Shown: positions 18,984 through 27,085 of the stretch, piece by piece | Layout of the letters: every line of letters starts with the position of its first letter | How positions within the stretch are numbered: position 1 is the first letter of the stretch | From: Candidatus Eiseniibacteriota bacterium | GTDB taxonomy: Bacteria; Eisenbacteria; RBG-16-71-46; JAFGJU01 | Direction of reading: 5' to 3' | Assembly (NCBI GenBank): GCA_020349905.1 | Contig: CP070702.1 | Coordinates: 1,113,070 to 1,157,602, forward strand | DNA length: 44,533 nt | Notes under the pieces: generated by a model | The model's database searches: none | What the model was told of the DNA's origin: nothing | Seen by the model: the letters and a program-made list of their open reading frames with translations, nothing else | Program-made: the position numbers and the translations under genes

Positions 18984-19829
18984 ATGAGAGAGATCACCGG
19001 AGTGGGCCGGATGAGGTGCTGGTCCAGGCAGGCCAGGGCCCGGGGGAAGACTATCGCCCTGGTTCCCACGATGGGGTTTCTACACGAAGGACACCTCAGC
19101 CTGGTCCGCAGGGCGCGGAAGCAGTCAGACGCGGTCGTGATGAGCATTTTCGTGAATCCCCTTCAGTTCGGCCCGAAGGAGGATTTCAAGGTTTATCCGA
19201 GGGACCTCAAGCGCGACAGGGAGCTGGCCCGGCGCGAGGGGTGCGACGTCCTGTTCGTTCCGCCTTCCAGGCAGGTCTATCCGAAGGGCTTTCTCACGAG
19301 GGTCCACGTGGAGGGACTGCAGGAAGGGCTCTGCGGCGCTTCCAGACCGGGGCACTTCACCGGAGTCTGCACGGTGGTGCTCAAGCTCGTCAACATGGTG
19401 GAGCCCCACGTGGTCCTGTTCGGGCAGAAGGACGCCCAGCAAGCGGTTATTCTGAGGAGAATGCTGAGAGACCTCAACGTGGACGTGAAAGTCGTCGTGT
19501 GCCCGACGCTGAGAGAGCGGGACGGGCTTGCGATGAGCTCCCGCAACCGCTATCTCAGCGACGTGGAGAGAAAGAAGGCCCTCGCCATCTCGCGGTCGCT
19601 TTTCGCGGCCAGAGAGCTCGTCAGAGGCGGGGAGAGAAGGGCGGGGCGCATAAAGCGGAAGATGAAGGAGACGCTGTCCCGCGGCGGGATAACCCGCGTC
19701 GAATACGTGGCCGTCATGGACGCACGCGAGCTCGTTCCTCTGTCCGTGGTTCGCGGGGAAGTGTTGATCGCGGTCGCAGCCAGGGTGGGGAAGGCGCGGC
19801 TCATAGACAACTTGAAGGTACGAGTTTAA
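18984..19829 (+). CDS. panC: Pantothenate synthetase (pantoate--beta-alanine ligase)
   Basis: Joins pantoate and beta-alanine with ATP to make pantothenate. VPTMGFLHEGHLSLVRRAR holds the HIGH-like HEGH motif of this nucleotidyltransferase-fold family. IFVNPLQFGPKEDF, LFGQKDAQQAVILRRM and the KMSKS-like MSSRNRYLS are present. Length 281 is typical. GGAGAG lies upstream of the ATG, 8 bp after the panB stop. panD and panE are not seen in the window, while coaX, the next enzyme, is at 11401. The stop abuts the next ATG directly. Confidence 0.97.
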   Translation: MREITGVGRMRCWSRQARARGKTIALVPTMGFLHEGHLSLVRRARKQSDAVVMSIFVNPLQFGPKEDFKVYPRDLKRDRELARREGCDVLFVPPSRQVYPKGFLTRVHVEGLQEGLCGASRPGHFTGVCTVVLKLVNMVEPHVVLFGQKDAQQAVILRRMLRDLNVDVKVVVCPTLRERDGLAMSSRNRYLSDVERKKALAISRSLFAARELVRGGERRAGRIKRKMKETLSRGGITRVEYVAVMDARELVPLSVVRGEVLIAVAARVGKARLIDNLKVRV

Positions 19830-20711
19830 ATGAGCTCAAAGCGCGAAAGGACACGGAAGCGACGGGACGCTGAGGAGAAGCCCGGCGTCTCCGGGACTTC
19901 CCGGCACCGGCAGGTCTCGGGAAGTCCGGCGGACTCCGCGAGCGAAGAGAGCCGCAGTCTCGCGGAGGGTCCCAGCATCTCCATAATACTGGCCGCAGGG
20001 CAGGGCACCAGGATGAAGTCCAGCGTGGCCAAGGTGCTTCACGAGCTGGCGGGACGCCCCCTCATACACTACGTTGTGGAGTGCGCGATGGAAGCCGATC
20101 TCAGGCGGAACGTCGTGGTAATCGGCTTTCAGAAGCAGAAGGTGCGTGAAGCTCTGAAGGACTATCCTGTTCAGTTCGTCGAGCAGGACCAGCAGAACGG
20201 GACCGGGCATGCCGTTCAGCTGGCCCTCGGACAGGTCGCGGAGAGAGAAGGGGCAGTAGTGGTGCTGAGCGGCGATTCCCCGTTTCTCCGTCCCTCGACC
20301 CTGAGGGCATTCATGCTCGAGCACGTGTCCTCCGGATGCGATTGCACGGTTCTGACTGCAGTGGTTCCGGAGCCCGATTCCTACGGCAGAATCGTGAGAG
20401 ACGTCTCGGGGAGAATGGTGGCCATCAGGGAAGAAGGGGATTGTTCGGAGGACCAGAAGAGGATAAGGGAAGTCAATTCCGGGATGTATTGCTTCAAGCT
20501 GCCCGCTCTGCTATCCTGCGTTGGACTCTTGAGCGACGAAAACGTCCAGCGTGAGCTCTACCTGACCGACGTGGTTAGAATCATGCACTCCAGGGGAATG
20601 CGACTCGGGACGTACACCGCGCCTGATTGGAGAGAGATTCTGGGCATAAACACGGTGGAACAGCTCAGGCAGGGCGAACAGATACTGAAGGAGCTTTCTG
20701 GAGGCCGCTGA
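19830..20711 (+). CDS. GlmU-like N-acetylglucosamine-1-phosphate uridyltransferase, N-terminal domain only
   Basis: A sugar-nucleotidyltransferase resembling the uridyltransferase half of GlmU, which makes UDP-GlcNAc. LAAGQGTRMKSSVAKVLH (54-71) is the nucleotide-binding signature. QQNGTGHAVQLAL, the metal-binding GDSPFL, the SYGRIVRD segment and VNSGMYCF match GlmU positions. It has 293 residues and ends after the first domain: the left-handed beta-helix acetyltransferase domain is absent. Residues 1-48 form an unusual Arg/Ser/Glu-rich extension with no alternative start before the catalytic core. Either acetylation is done by another protein, or this is a different NDP-sugar pyrophosphorylase. 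The ATG abuts the panC stop. Confidence 0.8.
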   Translation: MSSKRERTRKRRDAEEKPGVSGTSRHRQVSGSPADSASEESRSLAEGPSISIILAAGQGTRMKSSVAKVLHELAGRPLIHYVVECAMEADLRRNVVVIGFQKQKVREALKDYPVQFVEQDQQNGTGHAVQLALGQVAEREGAVVVLSGDSPFLRPSTLRAFMLEHVSSGCDCTVLTAVVPEPDSYGRIVRDVSGRMVAIREEGDCSEDQKRIREVNSGMYCFKLPALLSCVGLLSDENVQRELYLTDVVRIMHSRGMRLGTYTAPDWREILGINTVEQLRQGEQILKELSGGR

Positions 20712-20718
20712 GTGACCT

Positions 20719-21258
20719 ATGGGTGAACGGCTCTGGGCAGGATGGCGAATGAAGTACATCGAGTCGTCCAAATCGGGCGAGTGCCTGTTCTGTGCGAAAT
20801 CTCGTTCGAGGCCGGGGAAGAAGAATCTGGTGCTCGCCGTCTCGGAGAAGTGCCTGGTGATGCTGAACGCGTTCCCTTACAACTGCGGCCATTTGATGGT
20901 GGCCCCGAAGCGCCACGTGGGCTCCATGTCCGGTCTCAGCAGGAGTGAATGGTCGGAGCTGGCCGAGTATCTGTCCCTCTCGGAGCGGATTCTGAAGAAG
21001 GCCTACGGGGCCCAGGGATTCAACGTGGGCATGAACTTGGGCAGATGCGCCGGTGCTGGTGTTCTCGGCCACCTTCACGTGCACGTCGTGCCCAGATGGT
21101 CGGGGGACACTAACTTCATGTCGACCACGGCCGCGACGGAAGTGCTTCCAGACACCCTCGGAAGCACTTACGCCAAGCTCAGAACGGCGATGGAAGAAGT
21201 GCTTTCCCCGTCCGGTGGACGAACAACCAAGAGACGTCATGGCTCGAAGAAAGCGTAG
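20719..21258 (+). CDS. HIT-family nucleotide hydrolase/phosphorylase-like protein
   Basis: A histidine-triad protein of 179 residues. The N-terminus MGERLWAGWRMKYI is typical of bacterial Ap4A-phosphorylase-like HIT proteins, which supports the start at 20719. CLFCA is one half of the zinc-binding Cys pair, NAFPYNCGHLMVAPKRHVG is the nucleotide-binding strand, and HLHVHVVPRWSGD holds the catalytic histidine triad. Family members act on dinucleoside polyphosphates or AMP conjugates; the substrate here is unknown. The last 12 residues are basic. It overlaps the next gene by 20 bp and lies 7 bp after the uridyltransferase. Confidence 0.9.
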   Translation: MGERLWAGWRMKYIESSKSGECLFCAKSRSRPGKKNLVLAVSEKCLVMLNAFPYNCGHLMVAPKRHVGSMSGLSRSEWSELAEYLSLSERILKKAYGAQGFNVGMNLGRCAGAGVLGHLHVHVVPRWSGDTNFMSTTAATEVLPDTLGSTYAKLRTAMEEVLSPSGGRTTKRRHGSKKA

Positions 21259-21724
21259 TCAGGCAAGAGAAATGCTCGCCCGCATCAGGTTGAAGCACCT
21301 GTACATGGTCGGAGTGGGCCTGCTCATTCTGGCCCTCAGCTCCCCACTTCTGAAGAGGGACCGCGTGGAGAAGGCCGAGTGGGAGGAGGATCCCTCCTTC
21401 GACACGAGAGTCCTGGTGCTAAACGGCTGTGGAACGGAGGGCGTTGCGGACGATGTGTCTGCGTGTCTCAGGGACGCCGGGTTCGACATAGTCGGAACCG
21501 GCAACGCCGACGCGTTCGACTATCAGCGCACCATAGTCATTGACAGGTGCGGTTCCAGGGAGAAGGCGCAGAGGGTGGGGGACGCGTTGGAGTGTGAGCG
21601 GGTCATGCTCCAGAGGGCCACCGCCCCGGTGAGTGACGTGATCGTCGTCGTGGGCGCTGATTGGGGAAGCCTCAAGGCCCTGCGGGAATGGAAGAAGGAG
21701 GCGAGCTGGGGTTCTCGCCGCTAG
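21239..21724 (+). CDS. Membrane-anchored LytR C-terminal-domain protein
   Basis: A 161-residue protein with a basic start, one hydrophobic segment (about 20-37) and a soluble domain. RVLVLNGCGTEGVADDVSACLRDAGFDIV is the hallmark of the LytR_C domain, usually found at the end of LytR-CpsA-Psr proteins or alone behind a membrane anchor. The function of the stand-alone form is unknown, although it is often linked to the cell envelope. I chose the ATG at 21239; the frame stays open back to 21053, inside the HIT gene, but those residues look like out-of-frame HIT sequence. Translation is probably coupled to the HIT gene. Confidence 0.75.
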   Translation: MARRKRSQAREMLARIRLKHLYMVGVGLLILALSSPLLKRDRVEKAEWEEDPSFDTRVLVLNGCGTEGVADDVSACLRDAGFDIVGTGNADAFDYQRTIVIDRCGSREKAQRVGDALECERVMLQRATAPVSDVIVVVGADWGSLKALREWKKEASWGSRR

Positions 21725-21752
21725 GTCGGACTGACAGAGATGGGAGGTTCAA

Positions 21753-22031
21753 GTGCCGTCCACGGGTCGAAAGCTCGGCTATTTGACGCTGGTTCTCTTG
21801 CTGGGGTTACTGCTCGGCAGTGTGGTGGGTGAAATCCTGGGCTTCCTTCTGCCCGACTCGCCCGTCAAGACGGTCTTCGTGTTGGGCTTCACCTACGAGT
21901 TCCCCCCGGCCACCCTGAACCTGATTGTCTTCTCGCTGACCTTCGGCTTTACCATAAAGGCGAACGTTGTGAGCGTTCTCTTTGTTTTCTTGCTGGCGCA
22001 CCTTCTAAAGTGGTTTAACATAGTAAGGTAG
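21753..22031 (+). CDS. DUF4321 small membrane protein
   Basis: A 92-residue hydrophobic protein. It has an N-terminal membrane segment (LGYLTLVLLLGLLLGSVVGE), a short amphipathic middle (PDSPVKTVFVLGFTYEFPP) and a second hydrophobic half with LTFGFTIKANVVSVLFVFLL. The LTFGFTIKxN stretch matches the DUF4321 pattern of small proteins often found near maf, radC or mreB-type genes. Its function is unknown. The start is GTG with GGGAGG close upstream. It is followed after 38 bp by tatA. Confidence 0.8.
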   Translation: MPSTGRKLGYLTLVLLLGLLLGSVVGEILGFLLPDSPVKTVFVLGFTYEFPPATLNLIVFSLTFGFTIKANVVSVLFVFLLAHLLKWFNIVR

Positions 22032-22069
22032 CTCCCCGGGTTGGGCTCCGGGAGACGGAGGTGACTGTT

Positions 22070-22276
22070 GTGGGCAACATAGGCTTCAGAGAGATCCTGA
22101 TAATCCTTCTCATCATCCTCATTCTGTTCGGGGCGAAGAGAATTCCCGAGGTGATGAAGGCGTTTGGGAAGGGAATCAGGGAGTTCAAGAAGGGGGCGAA
22201 AGAGCTGGAGTCACAGGTGAAGGAAGACGATGAGTCCTCCTCTGAAAAGGACAAGCCTTCACCGCCCGCCGGCTAG
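22070..22276 (+). CDS. tatA: Twin-arginine translocase subunit TatA
   Basis: The pore-forming subunit of the Tat export system. MGNIGFREILIIL starts the N-terminal membrane helix, which is followed by the FGAKRIPEVMKAFGKGI hinge and amphipathic helix and an acidic/Ser tail. Length 68 is normal for TatA; TatB is usually longer. I chose the GTG at 22070 because GGAGGTGA stands 5 bases before it and it gives the family N-terminus. A GTG at 22061, inside that ribosome site, would add three residues. Its stop lies 2 bp from the end of the ppiD-like gene on the other strand. TatC is at 10619. Confidence 0.93.
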   Translation: MGNIGFREILIILLIILILFGAKRIPEVMKAFGKGIREFKKGAKELESQVKEDDESSSEKDKPSPPAG

Positions 22277-22278
22277 AA

Positions 22279-24075
22279 TCAGAGTATGTCGGCGCGGTAG
22301 TCCTCTATGCGCGCTGCGTTGCGCAGCTGCTCCAGCCACATGGAGATCGCCAGTATCCTCTTCTGCTGCAATAGCTGCAGTTTCATCTGTTCCTTCTGCG
22401 CAACGAAGAGTTCCTCGTCAAGCGGAACGTGCCGCACGGAGCTGACGAGGAAGAAGCCCGAGTCTCCCTCCAGCACGCCGCTGGAATCTCCGGGCCCGAG
22501 CGCGAGGGCAGCTCCAATCACCGAGGGTTCGCGTCCGACCTCGGGTATTGCATCGAACCTGCCCACCGCCTTGGCCTCTCTTACCGTCAACCCGGCCTCC
22601 CTTGCAGCCTGCTCGAGACTCTTGCCCTGCGCCAGCGCAGCGGTCACGGCCTCGATGCTCTCGTGTGCGGCCTTCTTCTTCCGCTCAGCGACAACCGCAC
22701 GCCTGAGGTCGACTTCGGCTTGCTCGAAGGTGGGTACGTAGGAAGGCTGCTTCTCAAAGATTTCCAGGAAGTACCAGGCGCGTCTGGTCTCGATGGGCTT
22801 GCTTATCTTGCCGACCTTGTTCTTGAAGGGAAACTCCTTTACCTCCTCTTCTCTTGGAAGAATCGGAGAGATGCCGCCCTTGTAGAAGAGACCCGACTCT
22901 TTCAGCTCCAGGTTCATCTCCTGTGCGATTTCCCGGAGAGACAAGTCGGAGGTCATCTTCATGACTTCCATCGCTTTAGCCTGAAGCTCTGCGAGGGTCT
23001 CCGACCCCGGGTCGACAGGCAGGAATATGCGGCGATATCTTACTTTCTCGACCCCGTCCTCCAGCTTCTTCTCTTCCAGCTTGACAATAACGTAGCCCCG
23101 CTTGTCTCTCACGGGCGAGGAGACCTGGCCGGGTTCGAGGGAGAAGAGCACCTCGGCCTCGGCAGGGGGAATCGATTCCCTGGGAAGGAGTCTGCCGATG
23201 TCTCCTCCCTTCTCCGCCTCTGCCCCCTGAGAGAACGCCTGTGCAAGCTCACCGAAATCTGTTCCCGCGCGGGCTTCTCTGGATATGTCGTTTGCCGCGG
23301 CCAGGACCTCGCTCTCGTCCTGCGCGGAGGGGTCTTTGTTCAGCACGATGTAGCGCAGGTTGGCCGACTCGGGAATCCGGAACTCCTCGGAGTTCGCTTC
23401 GTAGAACGCCCTGAGCTCTTCGACCGGTATGCTCTCCGGGTTCACGGAGAAGTCCCTGGGCCCGGCCGACACGAAACTGAAGTCGATCCTGGCGCTAGTC
23501 TTCTCGAAGAATGCTCTTACCTCGTTGTTGCTGACCTTCGCGGACGCTGCCACGAGCTCCTCCAGCTTGCGAATCGGGACCGTGGCTCGTACGATCGCCT
23601 CCAGCCCGGTGAGGTCGTAGGCGGGGTTCTGCAGTATGTCCCTGTACTTGGCCGGGTCGAACTCCCCGTCGGTCTGGAAGGCAGGGCTCTCCGCCACCTC
23701 GGGGGGCGGGCTGTGTCGGATGTAGAATTCGAGCTCCGCATCGCTCACCGAGATGCGGCGTCTGCCTATCTCCTGCGCGATGAGGGTCTCGTTCACTATC
23801 CTGTCCCATGCCATCCCCTGAAGCCTGTCCTCGTCGCTCTCCGAGATGTCGCCTCCGCGTTCCTTTCTCAGTTGCTCGTAGGAGTTAAGCAGGATCTGCC
23901 TGAAGTAGCTTGTCTGAATCCTCTGACCGTTGACTTTCCCTATCACCGTGGGATTGGGTCCCCGGCTCTGCTGAATGTCCATACCCCAGACAAGGAAGAT
24001 GAATCCCACGAAAGCGAAGATCGTGATCCAGAGGATCACCTTGGTACCTTTCCTCAATCTCTCGAAAAGGAACAT
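22279..24075 (-). CDS. ppiD: PpiD/SurA-like periplasmic peptidyl-prolyl isomerase
   Basis: A membrane-anchored folding helper for exported proteins, 598 residues from the ATG at 24075. Residues 1-12 are basic, 13-30 form the membrane segment, and the rest faces the periplasm. Residues 43-200 resemble the SurA_N chaperone domain. Residues 238-335 form a parvulin domain, recognisable from LRYIVLNKD, FGELAQAFSQ, GGDIGRLLPRESI and LEPGQVSSPV. A second, divergent parvulin-like region follows to about 460, then a helical tail. AGGAGG lies 7 bases before this ATG, so an upstream in-frame start at 24129 is unlikely. It has its own promoter at 24120-24148, divergent from the CBS-domain genes. Isomerase activity is inferred from family. 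Confidence 0.9.
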   Translation of the reverse strand: MFLFERLRKGTKVILWITIFAFVGFIFLVWGMDIQQSRGPNPTVIGKVNGQRIQTSYFRQILLNSYEQLRKERGGDISESDEDRLQGMAWDRIVNETLIAQEIGRRRISVSDAELEFYIRHSPPPEVAESPAFQTDGEFDPAKYRDILQNPAYDLTGLEAIVRATVPIRKLEELVAASAKVSNNEVRAFFEKTSARIDFSFVSAGPRDFSVNPESIPVEELRAFYEANSEEFRIPESANLRYIVLNKDPSAQDESEVLAAANDISREARAGTDFGELAQAFSQGAEAEKGGDIGRLLPRESIPPAEAEVLFSLEPGQVSSPVRDKRGYVIVKLEEKKLEDGVEKVRYRRIFLPVDPGSETLAELQAKAMEVMKMTSDLSLREIAQEMNLELKESGLFYKGGISPILPREEEVKEFPFKNKVGKISKPIETRRAWYFLEIFEKQPSYVPTFEQAEVDLRRAVVAERKKKAAHESIEAVTAALAQGKSLEQAAREAGLTVREAKAVGRFDAIPEVGREPSVIGAALALGPGDSSGVLEGDSGFFLVSSVRHVPLDEELFVAQKEQMKLQLLQQKRILAISMWLEQLRNAARIEDYRADIL

Positions 24076-24119
24076 GAAGACGCCTCCTGACGAAATGGGT
24101 TGCGAGAACTGTATGCACA

Positions 24120-24148
24120 AGACTAGCATCGCCCGCAGGCAAAAGCAA
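24120..24148 (-). promoter_or_regulatory. Promoter for the ppiD-like gene
   Basis: On the minus strand TTGCTT (24148-24143), a 17-bp spacer ending in TGC and TAGTCT (24125-24120) form an extended -10 promoter with a leader of about 38 nt. It is divergent from the promoter at 24196-24225. Confidence 0.5.
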
Positions 24149-24195
24149 GTGGTTACGGCGCAACTGCGTCCGCGATGCGGCCTTGCCGATATCTG

Positions 24196-24225
24196 TTGAC
24201 GGCGGCACTGTTGAAGCGATACACT
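24196..24225 (+). promoter_or_regulatory. Promoter for the CNNM/CorC gene pair
   Basis: TTGACG (24196-24201), an 18-bp spacer and TACACT (24220-24225), followed by GGAGGT before the ATG at 24252. A GG-N10-GC arrangement also overlaps this stretch but lacks the TTG before the GC. Confidence 0.5.
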
Positions 24226-24251
24226 CCCGCGGGAGGTAAGAACGCGTTCCC

Positions 24252-25493
24252 ATGCCCTTCATTCTGATTGTCCTTCTCGGCATTCTTTTGGTATTCTCTG
24301 CTTTCTTCTCCGCCTCAGAGACGTCCCTGTTCTCTATACCCAGGGCCCAGGTCAGCGCCCTCGGCGACTCCGGGGGCCACACTGGAAGGCGCATCGCGCG
24401 TGCCCTGGAGAGGCCGAGTCACCTCCTCACGACGATCCTCACGGGGAACACCCTGGTGAACGTGGCCACTGCCGCGGTGGCCACGGCTCTCTTCAGCATG
24501 CTGATGGGCCCTGAAGGCGTGGCGGTGGCCATCGTTGCCTCTACGGTTCTGCTTCTGATCTTTGGCGAGATTGTTCCCAAGACCATAGCCGTGAGCTTCG
24601 CCCTGCCGGTGGCCAGGCTGCTCGTGGGTCCCCTCTACCTCTTCAGCCAGGCGGTAAGACCGGTCACGTACGCCGTCGCGTCCTTCTCCAACTTCGTGCT
24701 GTCTTCGCTCTCTCTGGTCAGCAGGGACGAGCTCGAGAGCAGGCCCGCGGTGGGCCCCTCCGAGCTGAGGATGCTCATGCACGAGGTGGACGAGGCCGAA
24801 GGGTTCACGCGAGAAGCTCGTCGGATCGCCATGAACATACTGGAGTTCGCCGAGACTCGGGTGGACGAGATAATGACGCCCAGGGTGGACATAGCGGCAG
24901 TGGATGCCGGCAAAGACAGGGAAGAGGTCGAGGCGTTCATGAAGGCGGCAAAACACAGCAGGATTCCCGTGTTTCGCAACAGCGTCGACGGCATCGTGGG
25001 CTTCTTGAGCACGAAGGAGTTCTTTCTCTGGCCCGAGAGGCCCCTGGAATCGCTCATAAAGCCGGTTCTCTTCGTGCCCTCGTGCCGGAGGCTGGAAGGC
25101 CTGCTGCATGAGATGCAGAGGAAGGGAACGTTCATGGTGGTTGTCGTGAACGAATACGGGGAGACCCTCGGCCTCGTGACCAAGGAGGACATCCTGGAGG
25201 AAGTAGTCGGGGAAATATACGATGAATACGAGGCCCACGAGGTCCCGGTCAGGCGACTGGAGGACGGAACCTTCGTCGTCGACGGAAGGGCCGATCTGGA
25301 CCTCGTGAGCGACGCACTCGGGGTGAGCCTGAGAGACACCGAGGCCGTGACCTTGAGCGGTTTCATATTCGAGGCGCTCGGCAGGGTGCCCTCCAGAGGG
25401 GACAGCGTGGAGCGGGCCGGCCACAGGTTTGAGGTCATGGGAGTGAAGAGGAACAGAGTGACCAGGTGCAAGATCAGGAGGCTCGGGAGATGA
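24252..25493 (+). CDS. CNNM/CorC-family membrane protein with CBS pair (first copy)
   Basis: A 413-residue protein of the hemolysin/magnesium-efflux CNNM-CorC family. The DUF21 membrane domain (about 1-185) starts with FILIVLLGILLVFSAFFSASETSLFSI and contains several hydrophobic helices with the FGEIVPKTIAVSFALPVA motif. A CBS pair follows (about 200-330; IMTPRVDIAAVD and VVVNEYGETLGLVTKEDILEEVVGEI), then the CorC_HlyC domain (DGTFVVDGRADLDLVSDALGV...EAVTLSGFIFEALGRVP). Such proteins bind ATP-Mg through the CBS pair and move Mg or Co across the inner membrane; the ion is not readable here. It overlaps the second copy by 4 bp. Confidence 0.9.
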   Translation: MPFILIVLLGILLVFSAFFSASETSLFSIPRAQVSALGDSGGHTGRRIARALERPSHLLTTILTGNTLVNVATAAVATALFSMLMGPEGVAVAIVASTVLLLIFGEIVPKTIAVSFALPVARLLVGPLYLFSQAVRPVTYAVASFSNFVLSSLSLVSRDELESRPAVGPSELRMLMHEVDEAEGFTREARRIAMNILEFAETRVDEIMTPRVDIAAVDAGKDREEVEAFMKAAKHSRIPVFRNSVDGIVGFLSTKEFFLWPERPLESLIKPVLFVPSCRRLEGLLHEMQRKGTFMVVVVNEYGETLGLVTKEDILEEVVGEIYDEYEAHEVPVRRLEDGTFVVDGRADLDLVSDALGVSLRDTEAVTLSGFIFEALGRVPSRGDSVERAGHRFEVMGVKRNRVTRCKIRRLGR

Positions 25494-26731
25494 CGCCGTC
25501 GACTGTCCTGGGACTTTCCGTCGTGGCGGTCTGCGTCTTTCTGTCCGCCTTCTTCTCCGGTGCCGAAACCGGCGTGGTCTCGGTCAACAGGATCCGCTTG
25601 AGGCATCACATCCGGTCCGGGGACAGGAGGGCCGAGCACCTCTCCAAGCTGCTCGTCAGGCAGGAGGGTGTCCTGGTTGCAACGCTGATAGGAACGAACG
25701 TGTTCAACGTCACTGCCGCGGCCATAGGCACGGTGCTGCTCACGCGTTCCTTCGAGTCTGCGGCCCCGGTTGTCTCCACGGTCCTGGTCACGCCTCTGCT
25801 TCTGCTTTTCGGCGAGGTCATGCCCAAGGCCTATTTCCGGTTCAGGGCGGACACGGCGATGCTGACGGTGAGCCGTCCCCTTGCCGCTGCTACCTCTTTC
25901 CTGGCACCTTTTGCCAGGATGGCCACCTGGTTCGCGAACCTGGTGTTCCGCATCACGAGGACCACCAGGAAGAGTCCCTTCGTGACCAGGGAGGAGCTTA
26001 AGAGCATCGTCAGGGAGAGCGCGGAAAGGGGTGCCCTGCGCTCCAAGGAGCGCGACATGCTCCACGGCGTGCTCGACTTCGGCAGTACTACCGTGAAAGA
26101 GGTCATGATTCCGCTCCGCGACGTGGCCTCCGTGGACGAGGAGGTGGGTGTGGAGGAGCTCAAGAGTGTGGTGAGAGACAAGGGACACACCCGAGTCCTC
26201 GTGCACAGGGAACGGGTGGACGAGGTGGTAGGCTTCGTCAACGTGTTCGACGTCCTGTACGCAGGGGATGGTGGTCAGAAAGTGCCAGACTTCCTCCGGT
26301 CCATCAGAGCGGTGCCCGAAACGAAGCGGCTGGACGGGCTGCTAATAGAGATGCTTAAGGGCAGGGCTCCCATCGCGCTCGTTGTGGACGAGCTCGGAAC
26401 GTGCTCGGGGATAGTTACGGTGGAAGACATAATAGAGGAGATCATGGGCGAGCTCATCGACGAGCACGAGGCCGTGAGCGAAGAGATCCAACAGACCGGG
26501 GAGGCCGAGTATCTTATTGATGCAAGGATGGATATAGACGAGTTCAACGAGCGGTTCGGGCTGGAACTTCCCAAGGAAGGCTACGAGACGATAGGAGGGT
26601 TCATCTTGGCGGCTCTGGATAAACTGCCTCAGGAAGGCGAGACCCTGGAGTTGGAAAGGGTCGTGTTCGAAGTCGTGGACGTTCACCGATACGGAATAAC
26701 TAAGATAAAGATGACCCTCACGGACGTCTGA
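25490..26731 (+). CDS. CNNM/CorC-family membrane protein with CBS pair (second copy)
   Basis: A second 413-residue member with the same domain order: DUF21 (LSAFFSGAETGVVSVNRIRL, FGEVMPKAYFRFRADTA), CBS pair (VMIPLRDVASVD, LVVDELGTCSGIVTVEDIIEEIMGEL) and CorC_HlyC domain (EAEYLIDARMDIDEFNERFGL...ETIGGFILAALDKLP). The sequence differs clearly from the first copy, so the pair is an old duplication and may work as a heteromer. The ATG at 25490 overlaps the upstream stop (ATGA), with AGGAGG 8-9 bases before it; an ATG at 25466 in the same frame is less likely. Function is inferred from family only. Confidence 0.9.
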   Translation: MTPSTVLGLSVVAVCVFLSAFFSGAETGVVSVNRIRLRHHIRSGDRRAEHLSKLLVRQEGVLVATLIGTNVFNVTAAAIGTVLLTRSFESAAPVVSTVLVTPLLLLFGEVMPKAYFRFRADTAMLTVSRPLAAATSFLAPFARMATWFANLVFRITRTTRKSPFVTREELKSIVRESAERGALRSKERDMLHGVLDFGSTTVKEVMIPLRDVASVDEEVGVEELKSVVRDKGHTRVLVHRERVDEVVGFVNVFDVLYAGDGGQKVPDFLRSIRAVPETKRLDGLLIEMLKGRAPIALVVDELGTCSGIVTVEDIIEEIMGELIDEHEAVSEEIQQTGEAEYLIDARMDIDEFNERFGLELPKEGYETIGGFILAALDKLPQEGETLELERVVFEVVDVHRYGITKIKMTLTDV

Positions 26732-27085
26732 CGGAAGCCGCACCCATCGAAGTCGTGCCCTGAGACTTTCCTTCCTCGCGCGACAGTCACTCACTCCAAT
26801 GTTTCCTCGTTGACGAGCGGGGGTCCTACCCCGCGAAGGACGAAACCGTCTTCGTTCTCTCCGACGCTCTCACTCGAGTCGATGAACATCGTCCGTGAAC
26901 TCCAGGTGACGACGTCGGCGACGGGGCGAGAAAAATTTTTGCCGGATTTGCATCTTTTGTGTTGACTTGATTTTTGGTATGTGTCAAGAGTGACGTGAGG
27001 ACGCGTGCGCAGTTTCTTCTGCGACAGAAAAATCCTGTTCGACAGAAAGCAACTTCTTCCTTGAGAACACGCGCGCGTATGAGAG
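26732..27085. other. Intergenic region upstream of the ntrB-like gene
   Basis: This 354-bp gap has no credible gene. GCGGGG-GTCCTA-CCCCGC (26817-26838 area) is a compact hairpin that could end the CBS-gene transcript. The stretch 26930-27060 is much more A/T-rich than its surroundings and includes AAAAATTTTT. TTGAC (26962-26966) and GTCAA (26983-26987) are inverted half-sites like those of the palindrome at 29664-29675, but 16 bp apart. CGACAGAAA occurs twice around 27021-27047. I could not find a convincing sigma70 or sigma54 promoter for the kinase gene. Confidence 0.4.

Noticed and set aside
22429..24090. 553-residue open frame antisense to the ppiD-like gene
   Set aside because: The minus-strand protein has a signal anchor, parvulin blocks and an AGGAGG site; the plus frame has none of these.
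24202..24216. GG-N10-GC, possible second sigma54 promoter before the CBS pair
   Set aside because: The GGCAC half is good but the -12 half reads AAGC instead of TTGC; the sigma70-type match overlapping it is better.
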